A stretch of DNA of 64,000 bases, from positions 62,001-126,000 of the forward strand of contig WSUB01000108.1 of the NCBI GenBank assembly GCA_019633425.1, read 5' to 3'. The position numbers and the translations under genes are program-made. Shown here one piece after another: positions 10,822-22,075 of the stretch. This stretch comes from Tulasnella sp. 424 (Eukaryota > Basidiomycota > Agaricomycetes > Cantharellales > Tulasnellaceae). The notes below the pieces were generated by a model. It saw only the letters and a program-made list of their open reading frames with translations, had not been told where the DNA came from and ran no database searches. The stretch's first letter is position 1; the number at the start of each line of letters is the position of its first letter.

Positions 10822-13716
10822 ATGATCATCCCAGCTCTTTCCGTTAAACCTGCGATAGAAGACGAAGGTTACTTCTCCATTCCGCATTCGGCTCGATCCG
10901 ACCCAAGTGATTATACATGTAGTAGTGGATACGAACTCAGTGCCAAGTTGGTGCGTCGCATATGAGTTTTTGGAAGATTAGTCCTAGCAACTCACCGCAA
11001 CGAATCCCTCTTAGATGGCGAGAATGAATAAACTCGAGAACTGGCGAATTCGTCCTTCCTCGATCAAGTTTGCAAAAGACTCCTGCAAATGTCATGGAGG
11101 GCATGCGACCGTCTCCAAGGCCTTTCTGGTCGACGACAACGACGGAGGATACATTTGGAGCAAGCTCTACAACCTGGATCAAAATCTCCAGTCGGACGCC
11201 CAATCCTCTTGGTCCGGTGACTACGATCGAAAGGCTGCGGACCGCCAGCGAGACGACGAAGGGGGCCTTAGTGAAGAAGAAGATGACGACGAGCAAGGGC
11301 AAGAGTCTGACAGTGACATCGTTTCGCGGGGAAAGGTTGGTCGTGGTTGATTTCTCTGCTCGCTGAGGACAGCCGTTGACTGACCGATTTGAAAGACCGT
11401 AGCAGTGAAGAAACTAAGAATCGGAGACGATACAGATCTAGAGCGAGCACTGGGAGTAAGCATGCCTCGTTTAGTCCCCTAGAGATTCGTAAGGAGCTAA
11501 TTTGGTCCTCCAGTTGGCACTTAGGGAAACGGAATTCCTCGTCGAACTTTCTCATCCGAACATCACCAAAATCGAGGGATTCGTCGAAGACCTATCCGAG
11601 GACATAATATGGCTGGTATTCGCCTGGGAAGAGAATGGCAATTTGAAGGACTTCGTTGCCTCGCGAGATTGGGAAATTCCGGAACGGATCTCATTGGTAA
11701 GGCCCCAAACGTTCCCTCTTGAACCAACTCTGAGAGTATCTCCTTTAGATTAATGATGTGGCGAGAGGGCTGGAATACCTCCATATCCAAGAGCCACCCA
11801 TATGCCACGGTGACCTCAAGTCGGTAAGTTCCAGTCGTGCGGAGATAATACGTTCGACAGGCTGAGTTCTGAGTAATACAGCTTAACGTGTTAGTAAACT
11901 CGGAGTATCGCGCAGTGATTATAGACTTCGGCTCCGCTCGTCGTCTCACAGAACACAATCCCAATAAACAATCCGAGAAGGCTCAACTTGAAAACCTACG
12001 GCAGCTGTTTCAAGCAACGTTCTCCGCCTCGAGCAATACTATAACCCTAACGGGAAACAAGTACACTCTTCGCTGGGCTGCTCCAGAGCTATTATATGAG
12101 GACGAAATGAGCCTTTGGAGTGATATATGGGCGTTCGGGTGGATAGCTTATGAGGTAAGGATCACAGTCGACCTATGACGGGCAGCCGAGACTCACAAGC
12201 CATCGCCGAAAAGGTTATGACCAATTCCATCCCGTTTCAAGATGCCCCCACGGAAGCCGTTGTCATCGAACGTGTCATCGAAGGAAATCTTCCGTCAATT
12301 ACCGACAAGGCCCGTCTATCTCTGATTAACGAGCTTTGCTCCCTTATGGTCACGTGTTGGAATAATGATCCCACCGGGAGGCCGACGGCTGAATACCTCC
12401 GGAAAAATATCAATTGCATGGTAAGTTGTGCTGCTTTGGCTTTGGGGGCATACAATTGACGCGTTGGAATATAGCCGATGATCCTTCCCGACCCGAGCCG
12501 CGAACCAGGGTCAATGCTTTCCAGCCCCCGCTCCCCTGACCTCCTGAGGGAGCTCGGATCCATGTACCAGTGGCAGAGCGACTATCCGAATGCGCATCAT
12601 TGTTTCACCGAGGCCCTGCGGATCTCTACCGACTTCGGCGACGAACAAGGCAGAGCCGACGCCATGTCAGGTCTCGCTCAAGTGCATCGTGTCCAAAGCG
12701 AGTACACCGAGACCATCGCGCTCTACTCCGAAGCCTTGCAAATCTACACCAATATCGGCGACAGGGAAGGCAGAGCCGACCCTCTGTGGGGTCTCGCTGA
12801 GGTCCATCGGGTTCGAGGCGACTATACCGAGGCCTTCGCGCACTACACCGAGGCCCTGCAGATCCGTACCGACATGGGCGACAAAACGGGCCAAGCCTTA
12901 TGCATGTGGGGTCTCGCCGACGTTCATCGACTTCGAAAGGAGTACAGGGAGGCCATCACGCTTTACTCTGAGGTCCTGCAAATACAGACCGAGCTCGGCG
13001 ACCGAATAGGCAGAGCCTGCGGTTTGTGGGGTCTCGCTGAGGTGCATCGGCTTCGAGACGAGCACACCGAGGCCATCCCGGTCTACACTGAGGTCCTGCA
13101 AATCTGTACCGACATCGGCGACCGGAAAGGGAAAGCCGACGTTTTGTGGGCTCTCGCCGAGGTCCATCGGGTCCAAAGCAAGGATGACGAGGCCATCATA
13201 CTATACCTTGAGGCCCTGCAGATCCGTACCGACATCGGCAACAAAAAAGGCAGAGCCTCCGCTTTGTGGGGTCTCGCTGATATCCATCGGGTTCGAAAGG
13301 AGTACGACGAGGCTATCGCACTCTACTCCGAGGTCGTGAAAATCCGTACCGAGATCGGCGACAGGCCGGGCCGAGCCTCCGCCCTGTGGGGTCTCGCCGA
13401 GGTCCATCGGGCACGAAACGAGTACAACGAGGCCATCGCGCTCTACTCCGAGGTCGTGCAAACTCGTACCGACATTGGCGACAAAGAAGGCAAAGCCGAC
13501 GCTCTGTGGGGTCTCGCTCAAGTCCATCGGCTTCAAAATAGGAGCGGCCAGGCCGTCACAACCAACTCCGAGGATCTACAAATCGGTACCGATAACGGCG
13601 ACAGGCAAGGCAGACCCTCCGCTGTGCGGGCTTCCACTGAGGGGTATCGGGCTCGAGAAGAACATACCCAGGCCGTCACGATTGCGAGTCGTTCCATCAG
13701 ACGAAAGACAGTTTGA
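10822..13716 (+). CDS. Kinase-TPR fusion protein A
   Basis: Eight exons: 10822-10950, 11015-11335, 11396-11455, 11514-11696, 11749-11823, 11882-12154, 12214-12420 and 12475-13716; 829 residues. The first exon was chosen because its donor (AAGTTG/gtgcg) and coding frame are conserved in genes B and D. The kinase spans about residues 60-416: glycine-rich HGGHATVSKAFL, an acidic insert, VAVKKL (ATP lysine), RETEFLVELSHPNI (helix C), HGDLKS-LN catalytic loop, DFGSA, WAAPELL, and the DPTGRPTAEYL end. This resembles tyrosine-kinase-like (TKL) kinases. The rest is about nine 40-residue TPR units of the EAIALYSE..QIRTDIGD type, the last two degenerate. Expected to be a cytosolic Ser/Thr kinase with a protein-binding scaffold; ligand and substrate are unknown. 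No membrane segment, signal peptide or NTPase domain was seen. Confidence 0.88.
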
Positions 13717-13769
13717 AAAGCAGGACGGAGCCGGACTTCGATAGCTTTCATTCCCGAATGTAGTACGTA

Positions 13770-13900
13770 GCTTGAATAATTTGTCCCAAACCGACGTTCG
13801 AGAGGGTGAGCTTCTCCTGCCACTTGAGCGTTCGCCGAAACCAGCATCATATCGCTCAGCCATTGAGACCTGCAGTAGGGGAAGTTTGAATCCGGACGCG
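13770..13900 (-). repeat. Repeat shared with 38150-38255 in opposite orientation
   Basis: The reverse complement of this segment matches 38150-38255 closely (shared words CGAACGCTCAA, GGCAGGAGAAGCTCACCC and TCTCGAACGTCGGT). At both places it lies between the 3' end of a kinase-TPR gene and a Vps26 sequence, which supports an inverted segmental duplication. Confidence 0.8.
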
Positions 13901-14029
13901 CCTCCCCTTCAAGTCGGGTATTCTGAACACCGTAATCTCCTACTGCGTCGGGTATCGCAGGTACTTTTCATCCACCAAAACCAGGTCAAGTAGTATCGGG
14001 TGCTGGTTTTTTTTTTTTGTTAGCGTCTC

Positions 14030-14790
14030 GGATTCGTGTTAACTCGAAGTCGGCGAGGAACAGTCGGATTGGAATCGTTTCACCGAGACGAAGTAAGCGG
14101 TTCGGTAAGAGTCAAAGAAGTCTATGGAGGGAAGGAAACGACGAAAAACGACGTACCTCTCACAGAGGCACTATCCCTGATCTCGACCTCGGTTATCGTC
14201 TCGCGCTTGGCTTACTTATTCGGTACCGCTCCCGTCGTTCTCGTCGAGTAATATGAGTGAATACTTCCATATGCTTGATTTTGATCCGGATGAGAAAAAA
14301 GAAGACTTGCCGACGATTACGTCTTTGAGATGGCATAGGTGGACCCGTGGCTTTAGAACTTTACGATGTGAAAGGGAGACGGAACGGGCAACACACTTTG
14401 ACTTGGCATGCTCGAACTCGAGGTGCACGCAATCGTCATACCGACCTCCATTTGGTGAGATTGTGGCTGTTTTTTAGTATGCGGTACGAATGGATCCAGA
14501 AGTCCCTCTCTTTCGCGTAAAACGACGAGCAATGGTCACATGAACCAAAAAGTACCTGTGACGAAGAGGACCCTTAGTTCCCAGTCTAATCTTTACTGGC
14601 GAGAAGTGATGTGAACTGAATGACCCTACCTCGACATTTGTACCCTGATAGCTCTCAGAGTGCTTCTTGATGTTCTTGAAATCTAAGTCGAATGTCTGAG
14701 CTTGTGGCATTTCTACGGGTGTGGCGAGTTCTTGGGATGGAGAGAGGACTTTGTAGAGAGTGGTCGCATTGGTCGTAGAAATACTGTCCT
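14030..14790 (-). pseudogene. Vps26 pseudogene fragment 1
   Basis: Read on the minus strand this matches the middle and 3' exons of the intact Vps26 gene at 36534-37944. The block PQAQTFDLDFKNIKKHSESYQG (split here by several substitutions relative to RQAQTFDFNFKNVEKQ) starts at about 14708; the flank up to 14790 matches the start of the same exon. Later exons are recognisable only at nucleotide level and are disrupted by stops and indels. Exon 1 was not found. It lies just downstream of gene A, in convergent orientation. Confidence 0.8.
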
Positions 14791-14899
14791 ACATAGGCTG
14801 TAGTACCGTTTACCGTCCCTAATCATATTGAGCAAAGGGGTTATAGTAGCCGCACTTCACGATCTCACCTTGAATCCAACTCGAGAACGGCAATTTCGT

Positions 14900-15570
14900 T
14901 CCTGACTAAGGGTCCCCGATGTCCCATTTGGCTTTCATGGACGACGTTGCAGGTCTAATCCTTGGTCTGTTGGAATTTGGACTACGTCTTTGACGATTGA
15001 GAAGGTTTCTTTGCACTACGTGAGGTCGCTTTCCGGTGTAAGGCATGATATCCGCGTTTTGATGGGAGATCCGTCCTTGGTGGCCAGCAACTTGGCCGGA
15101 AACAATATGGACAAATATACGTGACACGAGAGGGGCTTGAGGGTACGCACGGCATAGCTAGTGAGCTGGTAAAGGTGAAGTGGATGGGTAGCTTGAATGT
15201 GTACGAGGGGCTCGTCGACTGATGTAAGGGAGCGAGTTGGCTTCTCACTGGGAACCAGGATAGCGGATCCAATTCAGTCGCCTTACTTTCGGCCAAGTCT
15301 GACCTGCTTTCCGCGGCAAAACAACCCCTCAACCAACTCTGTAACTACAGGCCGCTCTATTGCTAGCCCCGCAGTGATGAGGCAAAGCTCCAGGCGCAAA
15401 TTCCGAGCCTACCCCCGGTGCGAGTAATGAATAGCATCGCAGTACGACACATTCGCTACCCCGCGGAGGACTGCAGTAGTCCAGTAGACCCAACATGAGA
15501 GCTTGACGCGTGCCCAGACACGCAATTGCCTTCGAAAGCCGGGATACATATGTCCAACGGTCCTTCACCC
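14900..15570 (-). repeat. Dispersed debris: relic repeat plus kinase-TPR upstream-flank repeat
   Basis: 15210-15570, read on the minus strand, matches 41660-41990, 45540-45690 and 48960-49235, which lie in or near upstream flanks of kinase-TPR genes and relics. 14930-15010 (minus) matches a second family present at 46140-46300 and 49640-49745 (shared core AAAGACGTAGT..AA with variants). Neither part holds a convincing reading frame. 14791-14900 shows nothing recognisable. Confidence 0.6.
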
Positions 15571-15608
15571 ACCTCCATCGTTTTCAGGAACCGACCCCTT
15601 CCGTGCCG

Positions 15609-15945
15609 GTGTCGCCGGGCCCGTTCCGCCCGCGACCGGTTGTTTGTTTAGATATGATATCGGTTCGGACTTGTCGATGCGTTCCGCTTCTGTTTCTGAC
15701 TTGTAGCTCCGCTCGCTGTACAATTCCGTTCCGTTCCCCTTCTATTTTGTTTCCTTTATTATTTTCTATTGTACGGACTCTCTTTTTAAATACCTGCTGT
15801 ACTTCTACTCGTTTCCCTTTACCTCCTCCATCTCTCATCGATCTTGAGCCCCTCGAATCCCTCGCGTCTCTGGTCTTTATCCTCGTCTTTGCCGTTCGAC
15901 TCCGACTTGCCGAGACTCGGTTCTTACAACCGTGTGACGCGTGAC
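15609..15945 (+). repeat. Candidate solo LTR
   Basis: The segment starts TGTCGCC and ends CGCGTGACA, giving imperfect TG...CA terminal inverted ends of the LTR type. It is about 337 bp long, is followed by no pol sequence, contains a TTTAAATA TATA-like site near 15788, and has a pyrimidine-rich second half. No target-site duplication was seen at the ends, so the limits are uncertain. The alternative is unrelated pyrimidine-rich intergenic DNA. Confidence 0.35.
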
Positions 15946-16029
15946 AACCCCTATTAGGCACGACTCAGCACTCTCAGCCGGTTTTCGCGAGAAACTCGTT
16001 CCGATCGAGTCTGGTGTCCATGATTGCCG

Positions 16030-17067
16030 TCCAGAATTGACTGGGGTTGCGTCCTCTGCTAGCCTGTCTGCACTCGAATCAATTCATAGAGTGATCATCC
16101 GAAGTGGTTCCAACTCCGACCTTCACCGCCTCTCGCTCCGGCTCAAGTACCACTAAACCGCCATATCACGTCGAAGTGCTGCAAGTAAACTCATACTCTC
16201 TCACACCCTTCATCCCTCTCAGCTGCCTAATCATGCTCATTCTAGGCAGTATTGGAATAACAGACTGAGAAAGCACTGTTTCCGACGTGAACCGGAACTC
16301 TGGCATCGTTTCATCGTTTCTTGTCCGGGACACCGGTCATTGATTCACGTGTATTTATGAGTCTATATACTGTGCATTTTTCAGTTGATACAGATTTCAT
16401 AATATCGTCTCGGTGCAGAAGTGCAGCCGGGGGCCGCCTAGTTTCCGACAAGACGTTTCCGAGGTGATACGAGCACTGGGATTATGGGTCCAGGAGGGGA
16501 TCTCTCAACTCGAAAACACCGAAATTCGGATAAGGGTGTGGCCGAAATGGCACGACTCAGGTCGTTTTCAACGTTGTCTCATTCATAACCCCGACTCAGC
16601 CCTGACTTCCGCGGAGGCGTAAGCCGCAGCATAGTTGGGCGGACTTGACCATCACCCCCCCAGCCGCAACGGTACAGTCATTACTCAAGCCCTCTCCACC
16701 TTGTGGGTGGATTCAACCTGGCCGCAATGACGCCTACGAACTGGACGGCGTAGTATCGGAAGTTGACTCATTGCGCGGCACCGAATTATCCCAGGGGATT
16801 GATCTCGCGTGATAAGACCTTCCGTTTGTCGCCTAGCCGAGAGTTAAGGTTGCAAGGAAAATACCAAAATTGGGTCTGAAGCGGCTACTGGCCCCTATCT
16901 TCGGTCTCCAGGGGAACTGCGAGATAGAGATGGCGTGGGGGCTTCGGGTGACTGTTTAAACTTAAACCGCTTCAGTAACTCACGAACCGGTCCAAGCCTC
17001 ACCCTGTGAAACGCCTCTCTCGCTTCCCTCACAAGCTCTGGAAATTCGTGGTTGACCGTCAAAACCC
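16030..17067 (+). repeat. 5' flank of kinase-TPR gene B, repeat of the gene A flank
   Basis: Homologous to 9780-10821 with many substitutions and small indels. Together with the genes this shows that a unit including promoter region and coding sequence was duplicated at a spacing of about 6.24 kb. Confidence 0.75.
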
Positions 17068-19962
17068 ATGTCCATCCAACCCCTTTGCGCTAAACCTGCG
17101 ATAGAAGACGAAGGTTACCACTCCACTCCGCATTCGGCCCGATCTGACCCAAGTGATTGTAGCAGTGGACCCAAGCTCAGCGCCAAGCTGGTGCGTCGCA
17201 TATGAGCTTTCGAAGGCTGATTCTAACAAATCACCGCACCGAATCCCTCCTAGATGGCGAGAATGAATAAACTTGAGAACTGGCGAATTCGTCCTTCTTC
17301 GATCAAATTTCCAAAGGACGCCCACAAATTTCACGGAGGGTATGCGACAGTCTCAAAGGCCTTTCTGGTCGGCGACAACGACGAAGGGTATATTTGGAGC
17401 AAGTGCTACAACCCGGACCAAGATCTGCGGCCAGGCCGTCAATCCTCTAGGCCTGGTGACCATGATCCAGAGGCTGCGAACCACCAGCGACACGTCGAAG
17501 GGGATTTTGGTAAAGAGGAAGATGACAATGGGTTGGGGCAGAAGTCTGACAGTGACATCCTTTCGCGTGGAAAGGTGGGTCGTGGTTGATTTCTCCGCTC
17601 GTTTAGGACAGCCGTTGAGCAGACTTCGGACCCTAATTTGAAAGAAAGTAGCAGTGAAGAAATTAAGGATAGGAGAAGATACAGATCTAGAGCGAACACT
17701 GGGAGTAAGCATGCCTCGCTTGGTTCCGTCCAGATTTCGTAAGGAGCTAATGTGGTCCTCCAGTTGGCACTTAGGGAAACGGAATTCCTCGTTGAACTCT
17801 CTCATCCAAATATCCTCAAAATCGAGGGATTCGTCGAAGACTTGTCCGAGGGTATAATATGGCTGGTATTCTCTTGGCAAGAGAATGGCAATTTGAAGGA
17901 CTTCGTTGCCTCGCGAGATTGGGAAATTCCAGAGCGGATCTCATTGGTAAGGCCCAAAAAGTTCTTTCTTGAACCAGCTCTGAGAGTCTCTCCTTTAGAT
18001 CAACGATGTGGCGAGAGGATTGGAATACCTTCATACCCACGAGCCACCCATATGCCACGGTGACCTCAAGTCGGTAAGCTCTAGTCGTGCGGAGATAATA
18101 CGTTCGACAGGCTGAGCTCTGCGTAATACAGCTTAACGTATCAGTAAACTCGAAGTATCGTGGAGTGATTATAGACTTCGGCTCCGCTCGTCGTCTCACA
18201 GACTACGATCCCAACAGACACTCGGAGAAGGCTCAAAACCACCAGCAGCTGTTCCAAGCAACGTTCTGCGCCTCGAACAATACTATAACCCTAACGGGAA
18301 ACAAGTACACCCTTCGGTGGGCTGCTCCAGAGCTATTATATGAGGACCAAATGAGCCTTTGGAGTGATATATGGGCATTCGGGTGGATAGCTTACGAGGT
18401 AAGGATGCCGATTTATCTCTGACGGGCAGCTGAGGCTCACGAGCCAGCTCCGAAAAGGTTATGACGAATTCCATCCCGTTTCAAGATGCCCCCACGGAAG
18501 CCGTTGTCATCAAACGTGTCATCGAAGGAAATCTTCCATCCGTTACCGACAAGGCCCGTCTGTCTTTGGTTCACGAGCTTTGCTCCCTTATGGTCATGTG
18601 CTGGAACAATGATCCCACCCGGAGGCCGACGGCTGAATACCTTCGGAAAAATATCAATTGGATGGTGAGTTGTGTTGCTTTGGCGTCGGGGTAATGCAAA
18701 TTGACACGTTTTGAATATAGCCGATAGTTCTTCCCAACCCGAGCCGCGAACGAGATCCGATAATCTCCAGCCCCCGCGACCCTGACCTTCTGCGGGAGCT
18801 CGGATCTATGTACCAGTGGCAGAGCGATTATCCCAATGCGCTTCATTGTTTCACCGAGGCCCTGCGGATCTCCACCGACTTCGGCGACGAACAAGGCCGG
18901 GCCGACGCACTGTCGGGTCTCGCTCAAGTGCATCGTGTTCAAAGCGAGTACACTGAGACCATCGCGCTCTACTCCGAAGCCTTGCAAATCTATACCAATA
19001 TTGGCGACAGGGAAGGCAAAGCCGACCCTTTGTGGGGTCTCGCTGAGGTCCATCGGATCCGAAGCGAGTACACCGAGGCCATCGCGCTCTACAGCGAGGC
19101 ACTGCAGATCCGTATCGACTGCGGCGACAAGACGGGACAAGCTTTATGCCTGTGGGGCCTCGCCGACGTTCATCGACTTCGAAACGAGTACAGCGAGGCC
19201 GTCGCGATTTACTCCGAAGCCCTGCAAATACATACCGATATCGGCGACCGAATAGGCAGAGCCTGCGCTTTGTGGGGTATCGCCGAGGTGCATCGACTTC
19301 GAGACGAGTACAGCGAGGCCCTAACGCTCTACTACGAGATCTTGCAAACCTGTACCGACATCGGCGACCGGAAAGGGAAAGCCGACGTTTTGTGGGCTCT
19401 CGCTGAGGTCCATCGGGTCCAAAGCAAGGATGACGAGGCCATCAAACTGTACTCCGAAGCCCTGGAGATCCGTACCGACATCGGCAACAAATCAGGCAGA
19501 GCCTCCTGCTTGTGGGGTCTCGCTGATGTGCATCGGGCTCGAAAGGAGTACCGCGAGGCGATCAAACTCTACTCCGAGGCCCTGAACATCCGTACCGACA
19601 TCGGCGACAGACAAGGTCGAGCCTCCGCTCTGTGGGGTCTTGCCGAGGTGCATCGGGCGCGAAACGAGTACAACGAAGCCATCGCGCTCTACTCTGAAGT
19701 CGTGCAAATCCGTACCGACATCGGCGACAAGCAAGGCAAAACCGACGCTCTACGGGATCTCGCTCAAGTGCATCGGCTTCAAAACGATTGCAGCCAGTCC
19801 ATCACGATCAACCTCGAGGATCTACACATCTCTACCGACATAGGCGACGGGCAGAGCAAAGTCTCCGCTTCGTGGAGTTCCGCTGAGGTGCGTCGGGCTC
19901 GAGAAGAAGATACCCAGGCCGTCACCATTGCGAGTCGTTGCATCAGACGAAACACGCCTTGA
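17068..19962 (+). CDS. Kinase-TPR fusion protein B
   Basis: Tandem duplicate of gene A. Exons 17068-17190, 17254-17574, 17645-17704, 17764-17946, 17999-18073, 18132-18398, 18458-18664 and 18721-19962; 825 residues. The kinase core is complete: FHGGYATVSKAFL, VAVKKL, RETEFLVELSHPNI, HGDLKS-LN, DFGSA, WAAPELL, DPTRRPTAEYL. The TPR exon has the same length as in A (1242 bp) with about nine units of 40 residues, the last ones degenerate. Substitutions relative to A are spread through the repeats while the frame stays open, so both copies look functional. The acidic N-lobe insert is kept (GKEEDDNGLGQKSDSD). Expected to be a cytosolic kinase with a TPR scaffold; its partners are unknown. Confidence 0.88.
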
Positions 19963-20714
19963 AAAGCAGGACGGAATCGGACTTCGATGGTCTTCATTCC
20001 CAGATGTAGGAGTGACTTAATTAGCTCTGCAGGATTGCGTTGGGGATGCAGACGCTTCGCCTCTGCTGCTGTTATGATTGGCAAGCTGGCCGGGCATCCC
20101 GTAGTCGAAGTATTAGGCTGCAAGCGATCAAGTTAACACGCTCGCTGAGCTTCCTTACTCTATCACGATTGTATTATGTCGGACTGGTAGCTCAATTAAA
20201 TTTCATAATTAGCGGGGGTTTGATGATTATATGCACGGGCACCCACCGGTTTGGGGGTAATACTGTGTAGGGGAAATTCAACTCTTCTGTCAACACTTAG
20301 ATTACTGCACCGTAATCACGGTAGCTTTGCTGGGGTCTCTAGCCATTACATACTCTTTTAAGAACCTCTCGGTGATTGAATAAGCTGACAGAGCGATCAT
20401 TTGAAGCGGTTCCAACGAGCGGCGAGACTGGGGTGCCAAATCACTCACGGCGCGCACCACCCAAATTCCCGCCTCTCCTCGAAGGTCTAGGACTACGACT
20501 AAATTCGTCACCATGTCCTCTCGCAGATTGAGTTTAACAGCGTCCCCAAAGAATATATACGCCAGTTCAACACTGCCATTGCGAGAACAAGGGGTAATGG
20601 AACTCGGTCCAGGTGTTCTATAGATAGCGACCAGCAATAAATAAACAGTGTCTCCCAAACTCCAACGGCACCGGCCACCCGACAATCTCGGGAAACCCGG
20701 GCGAGAGCAACGGT
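19963..20714. other. Intergenic between kinase-TPR B and nuclease copy 5
   Basis: 19963-20010 continues the homology to the gene A 3' flank. 20340-20410 resembles part of the flank at 9800-9860, and 20530-20714 is the source-like sequence of the fragment at 9200-9640. No gene was recognised. Confidence 0.5.
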
Positions 20715-22075
20715 TCAAAATCCAGTCGAGCCCGCAAAAATCTTGTTTAACCAAGCTGCCAGCCTAACTCCGCCTGGAAATCAAGCGGGGGAACGAAGGA
20801 AAAACCCAGTCCGTCAGCTTAAAGCTCGTCTTTTACTTTGTGTGGCCGGGATTCCCCGTACACGATCCGGAAAAAAAAAAAAACTCTCCGCACCTTTGGC
20901 GATTTGCATTTGGATGATAGGCGCTGCACCGTTGTAATACGTCCCACTGAGCTCTTGTCCCGCTGGGATCGGGTTCAGGACGTATGAGCAATCGAGAGCG
21001 TTGGCGTCCGATGCCCAGGCCGTGGCGCAAGTCTAAAAGAAGACGGGGAGAATTTTTCGGTAAAACAAAAAGCAATAGGGGGGAAAGGGTAAAAAAGTGC
21101 TTTCTTCACCTGAGCTTGAGTGATATCCGAGCATGACAGCCAACTCGATACCGAGCTCTTATACGCCCCGCTCCGAATCTGGGTTACGATCGTACTCGTC
21201 CAAGCGTTCAGGTTGGTGACGGTATCGGACCCGGCGAGCTTCGTGATCATCTCGGTGTCCCAGACTATAGGGGGAAACAAAGTGGACGCCCGTACCAAAT
21301 CCGGTCAACGCTCTCGAAGTGAGGTTGTTATTAACAGAAAGAAGATGTGACGTACCATGGTGTAAATTGTTCGACGCTCCGTTCCACAGGATAGTGATGT
21401 CGTTCCCGCCGACTTCGAGTGCTTCGTCGTGCAGAGGTTGGGTGACGTCGCCAAGGAAGTGGACGAGGAATTTGAGCGCATCGGCGGTGTGTTCGGCGGT
21501 GAGGCGGCCGTCCTGAACGCGTTGAGTCTAAGTGAAGTAATAGAAAAATGAGCGCTTTTTGGATAGTTTGAGCTTTGATGGGCAGGCTTACGTAGTTCTT
21601 TCTGTAGGTACGAAAAAAAGAGTCAGCACCGCAGCTAAATGACCCTTCTCCATACACACATCGCCGTGATGATACATCCCCCAGCACCACTACAATCCCT
21701 CGCAAAATTAACTCCACAGCTCGTCGGGGGGTTATCATTCGCGTCAACGTAGTGGTAACCTGCGGAAAATGTGCCGGCGGTCGTGTAACGATAGGTGTCT
21801 GCCCAATTCGCTATGTCGACCAACGTCGGTTTTGTAGTGGGTTTGTATGGGTCGGCGAAGAGGATGGATGAGACGGAGGTGAGAGTTTGTGGGAGGAGGA
21901 ATTGGATTGCGACGTTGGCTACGGTTTTGTGGCCTATGGAAGGGGTTGAGGGATGGTAAGGCGCGGCGTTGGCGGGGATAAAGAGTATGAACAGCCTACC
22001 GAGGGTTCCCCATGCGCTCACAGAGGATAGGAAGCTGAGAGTAGTAGTGGTGACTGGAATGAACTTGAACATCAT
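20715..22075 (-). CDS. S1/P1-type secreted nuclease, copy 5 (divergent)
   Basis: Seven exons fit: 22000-22075, 21660-21933, 21592-21601, 21356-21527, 21110-21264, 20894-21032 and 20715-20773, joining to 294 residues. The third is a 10-nt microexon encoding the end of I-K-N-Y; without it the frame and the family motif cannot be joined. The signal peptide ends VSA before WGTLGHKTVA. Zinc-ligand blocks: NWADTYRY, HYVDANDNPP, HFLGDVTQPLH and HHGVWDTEMI. The C-terminus has YYNGAAPIIQMQ and GVRLAAWLNK and is shorter than in copies 1-4. Two adjacent ATG codons (22075 and 22072) could serve as start. The divergence and private intron suggest that it split off before the tandem copies at 0.5-8.2 kb arose. 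Confidence 0.85.

Noticed and set aside
11070..11366. Second open frame through the glycine-loop exon of gene A (and 17273-17641, 40750-41019, 55042-55299), ending VVxDFSA
   Set aside because: It is fairly conserved, but the GGxATVSKAFL loop and the phase of the conserved donor and acceptor before VAVK both require the first frame; the second frame would leave the kinase out of phase.
12475..13716. CRISPR-like or satellite array
   Set aside because: The 120-bp units encode TPR helices with conserved residues and no unique spacers; this is a protein repeat in a eukaryotic gene.
10822..13716. NLR-type receptor with NACHT or NB-ARC domain
   Set aside because: No P-loop GxxxxGK[ST] or other NTPase motif was found between kinase and TPR; the C-lobe of the kinase runs directly into the repeats.
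15510..15961. Open frames on both strands at the candidate LTR
   Set aside because: Pyrimidine-rich sequence leaves few stops on either strand; no conserved motif.
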